DNA of 64,000 nt from Streptomonospora nanhaiensis (GTDB lineage: Bacteria > Actinomycetota > Actinomycetes > Streptosporangiales > Streptosporangiaceae): positions 6,696,001 through 6,760,000 of the forward strand of contig NZ_CP113264.1 in the NCBI RefSeq assembly GCF_026642255.1, in the 5' to 3' direction. The first letter of the stretch is position 1; each line of letters begins with the position of its first letter. Below are positions 34,582 to 40,614 of this stretch, in pieces. The translations under genes were made by a program, and so were the position numbers. The notes under the pieces were generated by a model that did not search any database, had not been told where the DNA came from, and saw only the letters and a list, made by a program, of their open reading frames with translations.

Positions 34582-34765
34582 CGGGCCTCTCCCCTGGGGT
34601 GGTCGTGCCGATCGTATGGCAGAACTTCTCAATCAGGCATCTTTCGGAATCTTGGAATCGGATTCCTGTCATGCTCTTGCAAACTTTAGATTCCTAAGTT
34701 CATCATAGGAGGGCATTCATCCGAGCCGCCCTCATCCAGCGGCACCCCGATGAAGGAGGCGCCCT
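34582..34765. promoter_or_regulatory. AT-rich divergent promoter region of the XRE island
   Basis: 184 bases with GC near 45-50% in the middle. It contains the palindrome GGAATC-G-GATTCC (34654-34666), preceded by a half-site-like CGGAATC at 34645-34651, and several AT-rich -10-like hexamers. It likely drives both the XRE operon and the small-protein operon, with the XRE protein binding the palindrome. Confidence 0.5.
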
Positions 34766-34963
34766 GTGCGCTACCTGAACCCCTCGGCCCTGGTGGCCGC
34801 CCGCTACATCGCCTCGGAGGCCATGCGCCGCCGACGCCCACGGCGGGCGGCCCGGGTCCGGGCCTACGCCCCCGCCGGCTTCGTGCCCTACGCCCTGACG
34901 CCGCACGACATCCTGAACGCGGTCCTGGACGGCCTCCACCGGCTGGAGGTGAGGGCGTCATGA
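34766..34963 (+). CDS. Small basic protein, unknown function
   Basis: 65 residues, unrecognised. Arg-rich centre (AMRRRRPRRAARVRAYAPAG) and a hydrophobic/acidic C-terminus (LTPHDILNAVLDGLHRLEV). GTG start with AAGGAGG seven bases upstream, an excellent ribosome site. It is the first gene of a three-gene coupled operon divergent from the XRE regulator, and overlaps the next gene by four bases. The basic centre would allow nucleic-acid binding, but that is a guess. Confidence 0.7.
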   Translation: MRYLNPSALVAARYIASEAMRRRRPRRAARVRAYAPAGFVPYALTPHDILNAVLDGLHRLEVRAS

Positions 34964-35364
34964 TGCCCCCGCACTGCGCCGAGACCTCCCTCGACCGGAA
35001 CGGCATCCCGCGCTGCTGCGTCATCGAGGCGGGCCACGAGGGCGACCACATGGACCACCAGGCCCGCACCTGGGAACCCCCGAGCACGGTCCTCGCCCGC
35101 CTCCAGGAAACCTGGGGCCGCACCCACCGCATCATCTGGACCGGCCGCATGTGGATCGCCACCGCCCACCGCGACGACGTCCACTGGCGCACCGAGGTCG
35201 AACCCACCCCGGCCCAGCTGGAGGCGAGCCTTCAGAAGCACTCCCGGCCGCCCGACCGGCCCCGCGCCCGCTCCGCGTCCTCCGCGCCCTCAACGCCTTC
35301 CGCGTCTTCCACACACTCCGCGTACCGGGTCCTCGACGTCACCGACACGGGAGGCGCCCCGTGA
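34960..35364 (+). CDS. Small protein with CxLxxGHxGxH-like metal-binding motif
   Basis: 134 residues. The N-terminal part has HCAETSLDRNGIPRCCVIEA, then GHEGDHMDHQARTW: the C-x5-GHxGxH arrangement seen in many small actinobacterial accessory proteins and likely to bind a metal. The middle is a small alpha/beta region (RTHRIIWTGRMWIATAHRDD) and the C-terminus is Ser/Pro-rich. ATG overlaps the upstream stop (ATGA) and the stop overlaps the next gene (GTGA). No known function. Confidence 0.72.
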   Translation: MMPPHCAETSLDRNGIPRCCVIEAGHEGDHMDHQARTWEPPSTVLARLQETWGRTHRIIWTGRMWIATAHRDDVHWRTEVEPTPAQLEASLQKHSRPPDRPRARSASSAPSTPSASSTHSAYRVLDVTDTGGAP

Positions 35365-35600
35365 ACCGACAGCGACCGCCCCGACGGGGCCCCGCCCGCA
35401 TCTGCGCCGACGACGCCCCGCTCACCCCCGAGGAGCAGGCCGCCTACGACCGCCAGGGCGAGCTGATCGCCCTGGAACTGCGCTGGGAGAACGCCCTCCG
35501 GGCCGCCGGGCACCGGGTCCCCGCCACCATGGACGGCGTCCGCTGGGGCAACGGCGACAGCAGCCGCGAGGACAGCACCCGGGCCCGCGAGGACGGGTAG
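35361..35600 (+). CDS. Small hydrophilic protein, unknown function
   Basis: 79 residues, unrecognised. Helical centre TPEEQAAYDRQGELIALELR between Arg/Pro- and Asp/Ser-rich ends. GTG start overlaps the preceding stop, so it is the third coupled gene of the operon. A hairpin follows 32 bases after its stop. Confidence 0.65.
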   Translation: MNRQRPPRRGPARICADDAPLTPEEQAAYDRQGELIALELRWENALRAAGHRVPATMDGVRWGNGDSSREDSTRAREDG

Positions 35601-35632
35601 CGCCCCGGGAACCCGAGCCGGACGCAGGGCAC

Positions 35633-35662
35633 GGGGCCACCGGGCGACAGCCCGGCGGCCCC
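35633..35662 (+). terminator. Terminator of the small-protein operon
   Basis: 6-bp plus 6-bp stem interrupted by one mismatched pair, with a four-base loop. Confidence 0.6.
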
Positions 35663-35753
35663 GGTCCGCACCCGCTCGTCCTACTTCCGCGACCACCCTC
35701 GACTTCGCCGCAACATCCGCCTACGCATACGCTTCGAGCTGGAGAAACGACCG

Positions 35754-36068
35754 ATGACCCCCGTACAGCCCCTCATGGACACCGCCGAGGAACTCCTCAC
35801 GCCCGGCGAGGTCGCCCGCCTGTTCCGCGTGGACCCCAAGACCGTCACACGCTGGGAGAAGGACGGCCGCCTCACCTCCCTCCGCACCCTGGGCGGTCAC
35901 CGCCGCTACCCCAGGAGCCAGATCACCGAGGTGCTCAACACCGAACCTGCCGGCGGCGAGGTCGTCCGCGCCCTGGAGAAGGTCCACGCCCTCGCCCTCG
36001 AAACCGGCGCGACGGCCGAGGCCGGGCACATCGCCGACCTGATCGGCACACTCCACGGGAACCGGTGA
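35754..36068 (+). CDS. BldC-like MerR-fold DNA-binding protein with C-terminal extension
   Basis: 104 residues. Residues 12-62 closely match BldC, the single-domain MerR-type developmental regulator of Streptomyces: LLTPGEVARLFRVDPKTVTR, WEKDGRLTSLRTLGGHRRYP. True BldC ends soon after this; here about 40 further residues form a helical tail (VVRALEKVHALALETGATAE). It is therefore a BldC paralogue in an accessory island rather than BldC itself. BldC binds direct repeats cooperatively. ATG with GGAGAAA seven bases upstream. Stop overlaps the next gene as GTGA. Confidence 0.85.
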   Translation: MTPVQPLMDTAEELLTPGEVARLFRVDPKTVTRWEKDGRLTSLRTLGGHRRYPRSQITEVLNTEPAGGEVVRALEKVHALALETGATAEAGHIADLIGTLHGNR

Positions 36069-36370
36069 CGCCCGCCCGGACGAACCGCTCCACGTCTCCG
36101 GATCCACCAGCCCTGGAAAGCGCCATGGACAAGATCTGCCCGAACTGTCTACAGCCCTGGCCCGCCTGCGTGTGCGTGGTCCCCCTCGGACAGGACACCG
36201 CCGTCACCGTGTCCTGGTGCCCCTGGCCGCACCCGGTCCTGTCCCAGCAGTTCGGAGGGCCGCTGCTGGAACCCTTCGGCCGGACGGACACCTCGGACCC
36301 GCCGAAGGAGTTCTGCCGGGACTGCTCCCAGCCCTGGCCGTCCTGCCGGTGCGAGGGCCGACGCCTCTGA
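36065..36370 (+). CDS. Cys-rich protein with duplicated CxxCxQPWPxCxC motif
   Basis: 101 residues from the GTG at 36065, which overlaps the BldC-like stop (GTGA); an ATG at 36125 would give 81 residues. Two near-identical Cys clusters bracket the protein: CPNCLQPWPACVC and CRDCSQPWPSCRC. Each has four Cys spaced C-x2-C-x6-C-x-C, suited to bind one zinc, or the two may form a joint site. I do not recognise a family. Co-translation with a DNA-binding protein suggests a regulatory partner. Confidence 0.72.
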   Translation: MTPARTNRSTSPDPPALESAMDKICPNCLQPWPACVCVVPLGQDTAVTVSWCPWPHPVLSQQFGGPLLEPFGRTDTSDPPKEFCRDCSQPWPSCRCEGRRL

Positions 36371-36385
36371 CCCCGCAGGACACGG

Positions 36386-36419
36386 CCGTTCCGCTCTCCC
36401 GGCCGGGAGAGCGGAACGG
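36386..36419. terminator. 34-base perfect palindrome between convergent genes
   Basis: 17-bp arms with no spacer (effective stem about 15 bp), lying between the Cys-rich gene and the convergent hydrolase gene. Serves both strands. Confidence 0.75.
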
Positions 36420-36442
36420 TCCGGGTTCGCCCCCGACCCGGG

Positions 36443-37507
36443 CTAGGCCAGGCCGAGCGGGCCGTCCGGCGCGGGGACGAAGTGGCGGGCGACGTCCTCG
36501 TCGGAGACGGCCTCCAGGGTGTCCGGCACCCACTTGGGCGAGCGGTCCTTGTCGACCACCTGCGCGCGGACGCCCTCCGCCACGTCGGGCGAGGCCAGGG
36601 CCGCGCAGGAGACCCGGTACTCCTGTTCCAGGACCGCCTCCAGCCCCGGCAGCTCCCGGGCGCGGCGCAGCGCCGCCAGAGTGACCTTCACGGCGGTGGG
36701 CGACTTGGCGAGGACGGTCGCGGCGGCCCGCGCCGCCTCCGGGTCGCCGTGGGCGCGCAGCCGCTCCACGACCTCCTCCGCGGTGTCGGCCGCGTAGCAG
36801 GAGTCGATCCAGTGCCTCCGGCCGCGCAGTTCGGAGTCGGGCGCGGCCTCGGCGAACCGGCCCACCACTTCGGCGGCGTCCCCGGCGGAGGCCGCGTCCG
36901 CGAGCGCGGCGGCCAGGCCCGGCAGCCGGTCGGAGGGCACGAAGTGGTCGGCCAGGCCCAGGTACAGGGCGTCGCCCGCGCCGACCGACCCGGCGGTGAG
37001 GGCCAGGTGGGTGCCGGTCTCCCCCGGCGCCCGGGACAGCAGGTACGTGCCGCCCACGTCGGGCACGAAACCGATCGTGGTCTCGGGCATCCCGAGGACC
37101 GTGCGCTCGGTGACGATCCGGACGGACCCGTGCGCGGACACCCCCACGCCGCCGCCCATCACCACGCCGTCCATGAACGCGGCGTAGGGCTTGGCATAGC
37201 GGGCGATGTGCGCGTTGAGCAGGTACTCGTCACGCCAGAAGGCCGCGGCGCGCAGGTCCCCGTCGAGGGCGCTGGCGCGGATGGCGCGGACGTCGCCGCC
37301 CGCGCACAGGCCGCGCTCCCCGGCGCCGTCGATCAGGACGGCGGAGACCGCGTCGTCGTCCTCCCAGGCTGCGAGGGCGCTCCGGAGGGTGTTCACCATG
37401 GCGTGGTCGAGGGCGTTGATGGCGCGGGGGCGGTTGAGCGTGAGGCGGCCGAGGCGGCCCTCCACCCGCGACAGGACCGTGTCCCCGGCGGCTCCGGCGG
37501 CGGACAT
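36443..37507 (-). CDS. 3-hydroxyisobutyryl-CoA hydrolase
   Basis: 354 residues, crotonase superfamily. It hydrolyses 3-hydroxyisobutyryl-CoA in valine breakdown. Diagnostic HIBCH features: LTLNRPRAINALDHAMV, GERGLCAGGDVRAI, YAAFMDGVVMGGGVGVSAHG and the catalytic-Glu block GMPETTIGFVPDVGGTYLLS. The C-terminal ECH_2 domain (ELRGRRHWIDSCYAADTAEE ... ALASPDVAEGVRAQVVDKDR) confirms the hydrolase rather than a simple hydratase. ATG at 37507 overlaps the stop of an acyl-CoA dehydrogenase remnant, so the gene was once the distal member of a valine operon whose promoter-proximal part is gone. Expression may now depend on a new promoter. Confidence 0.92.
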   Translation of the reverse strand: MSAAGAAGDTVLSRVEGRLGRLTLNRPRAINALDHAMVNTLRSALAAWEDDDAVSAVLIDGAGERGLCAGGDVRAIRASALDGDLRAAAFWRDEYLLNAHIARYAKPYAAFMDGVVMGGGVGVSAHGSVRIVTERTVLGMPETTIGFVPDVGGTYLLSRAPGETGTHLALTAGSVGAGDALYLGLADHFVPSDRLPGLAAALADAASAGDAAEVVGRFAEAAPDSELRGRRHWIDSCYAADTAEEVVERLRAHGDPEAARAAATVLAKSPTAVKVTLAALRRARELPGLEAVLEQEYRVSCAALASPDVAEGVRAQVVDKDRSPKWVPDTLEAVSDEDVARHFVPAPDGPLGLA

Positions 37508-37617
37508 CAGGCGGCCCCCGTCAGGCCGCGGGCGGTGATCGGGTTCATGGTCTCGTTGGTCCCTTCCAGGGTTCGGTGCACCCGCAGGTCGAGGACGATC
37601 CTCCCGGTGCCGTACCC
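37507..37617 (-). pseudogene. 3' remnant of an acyl-CoA (isobutyryl-CoA) dehydrogenase gene
   Basis: The last ~31 codons before the hydrolase read RIVLDLRVHRTLEGTNETMN then PITARGLTG, matching the C-terminus of acyl-CoA dehydrogenases (R-D-x-RV-x-x-x-x-EGTNE-x-M-R). The preceding GYG could correspond to the GGYGY motif, with about seven residues lost. Nothing upstream resembles the enzyme, so about 90% of the gene is deleted. In intact genomes this enzyme acts before HIBCH in valine catabolism. Confidence 0.75.
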
Positions 37618-38016
37618 GGTGGGGCAACCGCGGCCCCCGCGCGGCGGGAGGGCCCGGTCCGCGGCCGTGGACTCGGCCCGGGCCCCGGCGGCGAACCGTC
37701 CGGCCACGGCGCACAGCCGCGCCGGGACACGGGGCCCGGGGTGACCGGGCCCGGCGCGACCGGGAAGAACGACGCCGCCATGCGCACGGTCGGCCGGGAG
37801 GGCCGGGGCCGTGGGCATGGCGGCGGGCGGACTGCTCGTGACGGCGCTCGCGGCGTCCCGGGGCAGGAGGACGCGCTACGCGCCCCCCACGCGCCGGTCG
37901 GGACGGTGGGCCCGGCCGTCACGGTGGTGCTCGTCGGACGGCTCACCCGTCCCGTGCACGGGCACGGCGGGCGACCGCCGGCCCGGGGCCCGCTCTGCGG
38001 AGGGGCAGCCCCCGTT
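37618..38016. other. Intergenic region, no gene seen
   Basis: 399 very GC-rich bases between the dehydrogenase remnant and the TetR stop. No coding signal, no clear terminator beyond a weak GGGG/CCCC hairpin near 38005. It likely contains the junction of the deletion that removed the dehydrogenase gene. Confidence 0.4.
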
Positions 38017-38622
38017 TCAGGAGGCCGCCTGCCTTCCGATGTCGCGCAGCAGCAGGTGGGCCTCGTCCAGACGGGGACCGAACGCCTCCGGGGTCTCGGA
38101 GAGGCGCATGGCGGTCAGCTCGCAGGCCATGGCGGTGTGGGCGGCGAGCACGGCGACGTTCTCGGGCGTGCCCGCCTCCACCAGGGCCCCGGCCAGCCGG
38201 ACGGCCCGCTGGTGCTGGGTGAGGAGGTAGCGGGAGCGCAGTTCGGTGCTCTCCGCGAGCAGCCGCACCAGGACCGCGGAGTGGGCGGGGGACAGCGCGG
38301 CGTGCGGCCGGGTGGCCGCGTTGGCCTCCCGGAGCAGGCCCACCGCGGTGTGCAGGTCGTCGCCGATCGGCTGCGTGGCCTTCTCCCGCACGTAGGCGCA
38401 CATGCGGTCGACCTCGGCGTCGTCGTCGGCGAACAGCACCTGCTGCTTGTCGCCGAAGTACCGGAAGAAGGTGGTGCGACCCACCTCCGCGCGCTCCGCG
38501 ATCGAGGCGACCGTGACGTTGTCGAATCCGTGTTCGGCGAAGAGTTGGAAGGCGGCTGACACGATCATGGCTCGGGCCTTACGCCGTTTGCGGGCGTGGA
38601 GCGTGTCCGGGGGGTGTTGCAT
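38017..38622 (-). CDS. TetR-family transcriptional regulator
   Basis: 201 residues. DNA-binding domain at residues ~15-60: AMIVSAAFQLFAEHGFDNVT, then IAERAEVGRTTFFRYFGDKQ. The C-terminal domain is of the MftR/AcrR type common in actinobacteria. A basic N-terminus (HARKRRKAR) precedes the fold. ATG at 38622. It is divergent from the beta-propeller/MoaD operon across a 444-base gap containing structured sequence, so that operon is a possible target; no convincing operator was found. Confidence 0.9.
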   Translation of the reverse strand: MQHPPDTLHARKRRKARAMIVSAAFQLFAEHGFDNVTVASIAERAEVGRTTFFRYFGDKQQVLFADDDAEVDRMCAYVREKATQPIGDDLHTAVGLLREANAATRPHAALSPAHSAVLVRLLAESTELRSRYLLTQHQRAVRLAGALVEAGTPENVAVLAAHTAMACELTAMRLSETPEAFGPRLDEAHLLLRDIGRQAAS

Positions 38623-38866
38623 GAGGCGACCCTATCGAGTGGGAACCTGGTTCTCCCTGGTACGCGGGACCATTGGGACGGTAGTCCTGAAACGCACAGT
38701 GAGAACCGGGGAGCGGGAAGTCGTCTGGCCTGTTGTTCACGAGGAACGCAACCGTGCGGGCACAGGCCGGATCCGCACGGGTGCACCGGTTGGCCCGGAA
38801 TTTTATTGCAGAGGAGTCTCGGTCTGACACCCGCCTTCCACTGGGGACGGAACACCGCCAGGAAAG

Positions 38867-38962
38867 TGGTTCCCCTCTCAGGGCGGTTATGCCGCCGAGG
38901 GGCGAACCATTTCCGGTTGGAACTCATTAAACACCGGCGGTAAATCGTTCAGGTTCCTAACC
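38867..38962 (+). other. Two adjacent stem-loops in a long divergent intergenic region
   Basis: The first element pairs 38867-38877 with 38897-38909 (two-base bulge) and encloses an inner GGCGG/CCGCC hairpin. The second pairs GGTTGGAAC (38915-38923) with GTTCCTAACC (38953-38962) with a one-base bulge. The flanking DNA is AT-richer than average, and a TTGACT follows at 38964. It could be a leader or small RNA; it lies 105 bases upstream of the propeller gene. The rest of the 444-base gap (38623-39066) holds no gene. Confidence 0.4.
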
Positions 38963-39066
38963 ATTGACTCCCTCCCCTGTCCGGAACCCGCCACGGCCAC
39001 GTCTCCTCACGGATTGTCACACCCTTGTGCCACAGTGGAGTCATCGATCGGTTCCTGGAGTTGGTC

Positions 39067-40170
39067 ATGGCATATCTGCTGCTCATCGGCACACGCAAGG
39101 GCCTCTTCACGGCCCGGAGCGAGGATCGTCGGCGCTGGGAGGTGGAGGGCCCCCACCGGATCGACGCCGCGGACTACGCCAGCATGAGCGCGGTGTACGC
39201 GGTCGGCGTCGACCCGCACACCGGCCGCCTCCTGGCGGGGGCGGAGAGCTCGCACTTCGGCCCCAGCGTCTGGTACAGCGACGACCTCGGCCGCACCTGG
39301 CACGAGCCCGCGTCCGCGCCCATCGCCTTCCCGGAGGACACCGACGCGTCCTTCGTCCGCGCCTGGCAGTTCGCCTTCGGCGACGACCCCGGCACCGTGT
39401 ACGCGGGGGTCGAGCCGCACGCGCTCTTCCGTTCCACCGACGGCGGCCTGAGCTTCGAGCTGGTGCGGGCGCTGTGGGACCACCCGCACCGGGCCGAGTG
39501 GTTCCCGGGCGCGGGCGGCGCGGCCATCCACACGGTCCTGCCCGGCGTGCTCGGCGCGGGCGACCGCTCACCCGACGCGATCACGGTGGCCATGTCCACC
39601 GGAGGTGTCTACCAGACACGCGACGGGGGCGCGAGCTGGAACCCGGCCAACCGGGGCATCTCGGCGGTCTTCCTGCCCGAGGAGGAGCCCGAGTTCGGCC
39701 AGTGCGTGCACAAGGTGGCCGTCGCCCCGGACGGGTCGATGTACGCCCAGAACCACCACGGCGTGTACCGCAGCGCCGACCCCGCCGGCGAGGGGTGGAC
39801 AGCGGTGGAGGAGGGGCTGCCCACCGACTTCGGGTTCGCCGTGGTCGCCCACCCGCACCGTCCGCTCAGCGCGTTCAACTTCCCGGTGGTCAGCCAGGAG
39901 GTGCACCTGACACCGGGCGACCGGCTGTCGGTGTACCGGACCGACGACGGGGGCGGGAGCTGGCGCCCGGCGGTCCGGGGGCTGCCGCAGGACCCCTACT
40001 TCGGAATCGTGCTGCGCGACGGCGCCTGCACCGACGGCGCCGACGTGCCGGGCTTCTACTTCGGCACCCGCTCCGGCGACGTCTACGCCTCCACCGACGA
40101 CGGGGACAGCTGGGAACAGGTGGCGGCGCACCTGCCCGACGTCCTGTGCGTCCGCGCGGCGGAGGTCTGA
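39067..40170 (+). CDS. BNR/Asp-box beta-propeller protein (sialidase-like fold)
   Basis: 367 residues. At least six Asp-box-type repeats can be read: VWYSDDLGRTW, LFRSTDGGLSF, VYQTRDGGASW, VYRSADPAGEGW, VYRTDDGGGSW and VYASTDDGDSW, one per blade of a six-bladed propeller. There is no signal peptide (MAYLLLIGTRKGLFTARS), so it is cytoplasmic, unlike true sialidases, and the sialidase Arg triad is not evident. ATG at 39067 with GGAG seven bases upstream. A MoaD/ThiS-like gene starts one base after its stop, a coupling that suggests joint function with a ubiquitin-like sulfur-carrier-type protein. Substrate unknown. Confidence 0.88.
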   Translation: MAYLLLIGTRKGLFTARSEDRRRWEVEGPHRIDAADYASMSAVYAVGVDPHTGRLLAGAESSHFGPSVWYSDDLGRTWHEPASAPIAFPEDTDASFVRAWQFAFGDDPGTVYAGVEPHALFRSTDGGLSFELVRALWDHPHRAEWFPGAGGAAIHTVLPGVLGAGDRSPDAITVAMSTGGVYQTRDGGASWNPANRGISAVFLPEEEPEFGQCVHKVAVAPDGSMYAQNHHGVYRSADPAGEGWTAVEEGLPTDFGFAVVAHPHRPLSAFNFPVVSQEVHLTPGDRLSVYRTDDGGGSWRPAVRGLPQDPYFGIVLRDGACTDGADVPGFYFGTRSGDVYASTDDGDSWEQVAAHLPDVLCVRAAEV

Positions 40171-40171
40171 C

Positions 40172-40456
40172 ATGCGTGTGACGGTGCACCTGCCGGGGCT
40201 GCTCCGGGCCGACGCCGACGGCGCCGCCCACGTCCCGGTCGAGGTCGCGGACGGCACCCCGCTGGGCGGGGTCCTGGACGCGCTCACCGCCCTGCACCCG
40301 GGCCTGGACCGGCGCATCCGCGACGAGCGCGGGGAGCTGCGCCGGTACGTCAACGTGTTCGTGGACGGCGACGAGTGCCGCGGCGCGGGAGGGCTGGCGG
40401 CGCCGGTCCCCGACGGCGCGAACGTGCGGGTGCTCCCGTCCGTGGCGGGCGGCTGA
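40172..40456 (+). CDS. MoaD/ThiS-family ubiquitin-like protein
   Basis: 94 residues with a beta-grasp pattern (MRVTVHLPGLLRA, PVEVADGTPLGGVLDALTAL, LRRYVNVFVDGDECR, DGANVRVLPSVAGG) and the terminal Gly-Gly essential for adenylation/thiocarboxylation in MoaD/ThiS sulfur carriers. No moaE, thiG, or activating E1-like gene is in the window, so the activating enzyme must be elsewhere. The GGAGG ribosome site lies within the end of the propeller gene, with only one base between the two genes. A 14-bp hairpin follows the stop. Confidence 0.9.
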   Translation: MRVTVHLPGLLRADADGAAHVPVEVADGTPLGGVLDALTALHPGLDRRIRDERGELRRYVNVFVDGDECRGAGGLAAPVPDGANVRVLPSVAGG

Positions 40457-40475
40457 CCCCGGCACCGGACGCCGT

Positions 40476-40507
40476 CCGGCCCCCGCCCCGGGCGGGGCGG
40501 GGGCCGG
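40476..40507. terminator. Strong hairpin between MoaD-like and DUF418 genes
   Basis: Perfect 14-bp GC stem with a four-base loop, between convergent genes. Confidence 0.75.
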
Positions 40508-40510
40508 GCC

Positions 40511-40614
40511 GGCCGTCCACAGGTGCGCGGTCGCCCCTACCGGTGGGCGTCCGCCTGCGGTTCGCTTGATACAGGGGGCCCAGAGGGTCCGCCCGCACCG
40601 TGCTGCCCCGGTAC
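40511..40614. repeat. Inverted repeat copy A (3' end of DUF418 gene)
   Basis: 104 bases that match 46903-47006 in opposite orientation with a single difference. They cover the last ~26 codons of the DUF418 gene plus 26 bases beyond its stop. Weaker similarity continues about 40 bases further into the gene. Confidence 0.85.

Noticed and set aside
32954..36370. The AT-richer island as a prophage or integrated plasmid
   Set aside because: No integrase, relaxase, replication or structural gene and no attachment-site repeats were found; it is described only as an accessory island.
38867..38962. A molybdenum-cofactor riboswitch upstream of the MoaD-like gene
   Set aside because: Two stem-loops are present, but they do not show the multi-helix Moco aptamer layout, and the gene product may not be in Moco synthesis.
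39067..40170. Sialidase function for the beta-propeller protein
   Set aside because: Asp boxes alone define the fold; there is no export signal and I could not identify the Arg triad or the catalytic Tyr/Glu pair.
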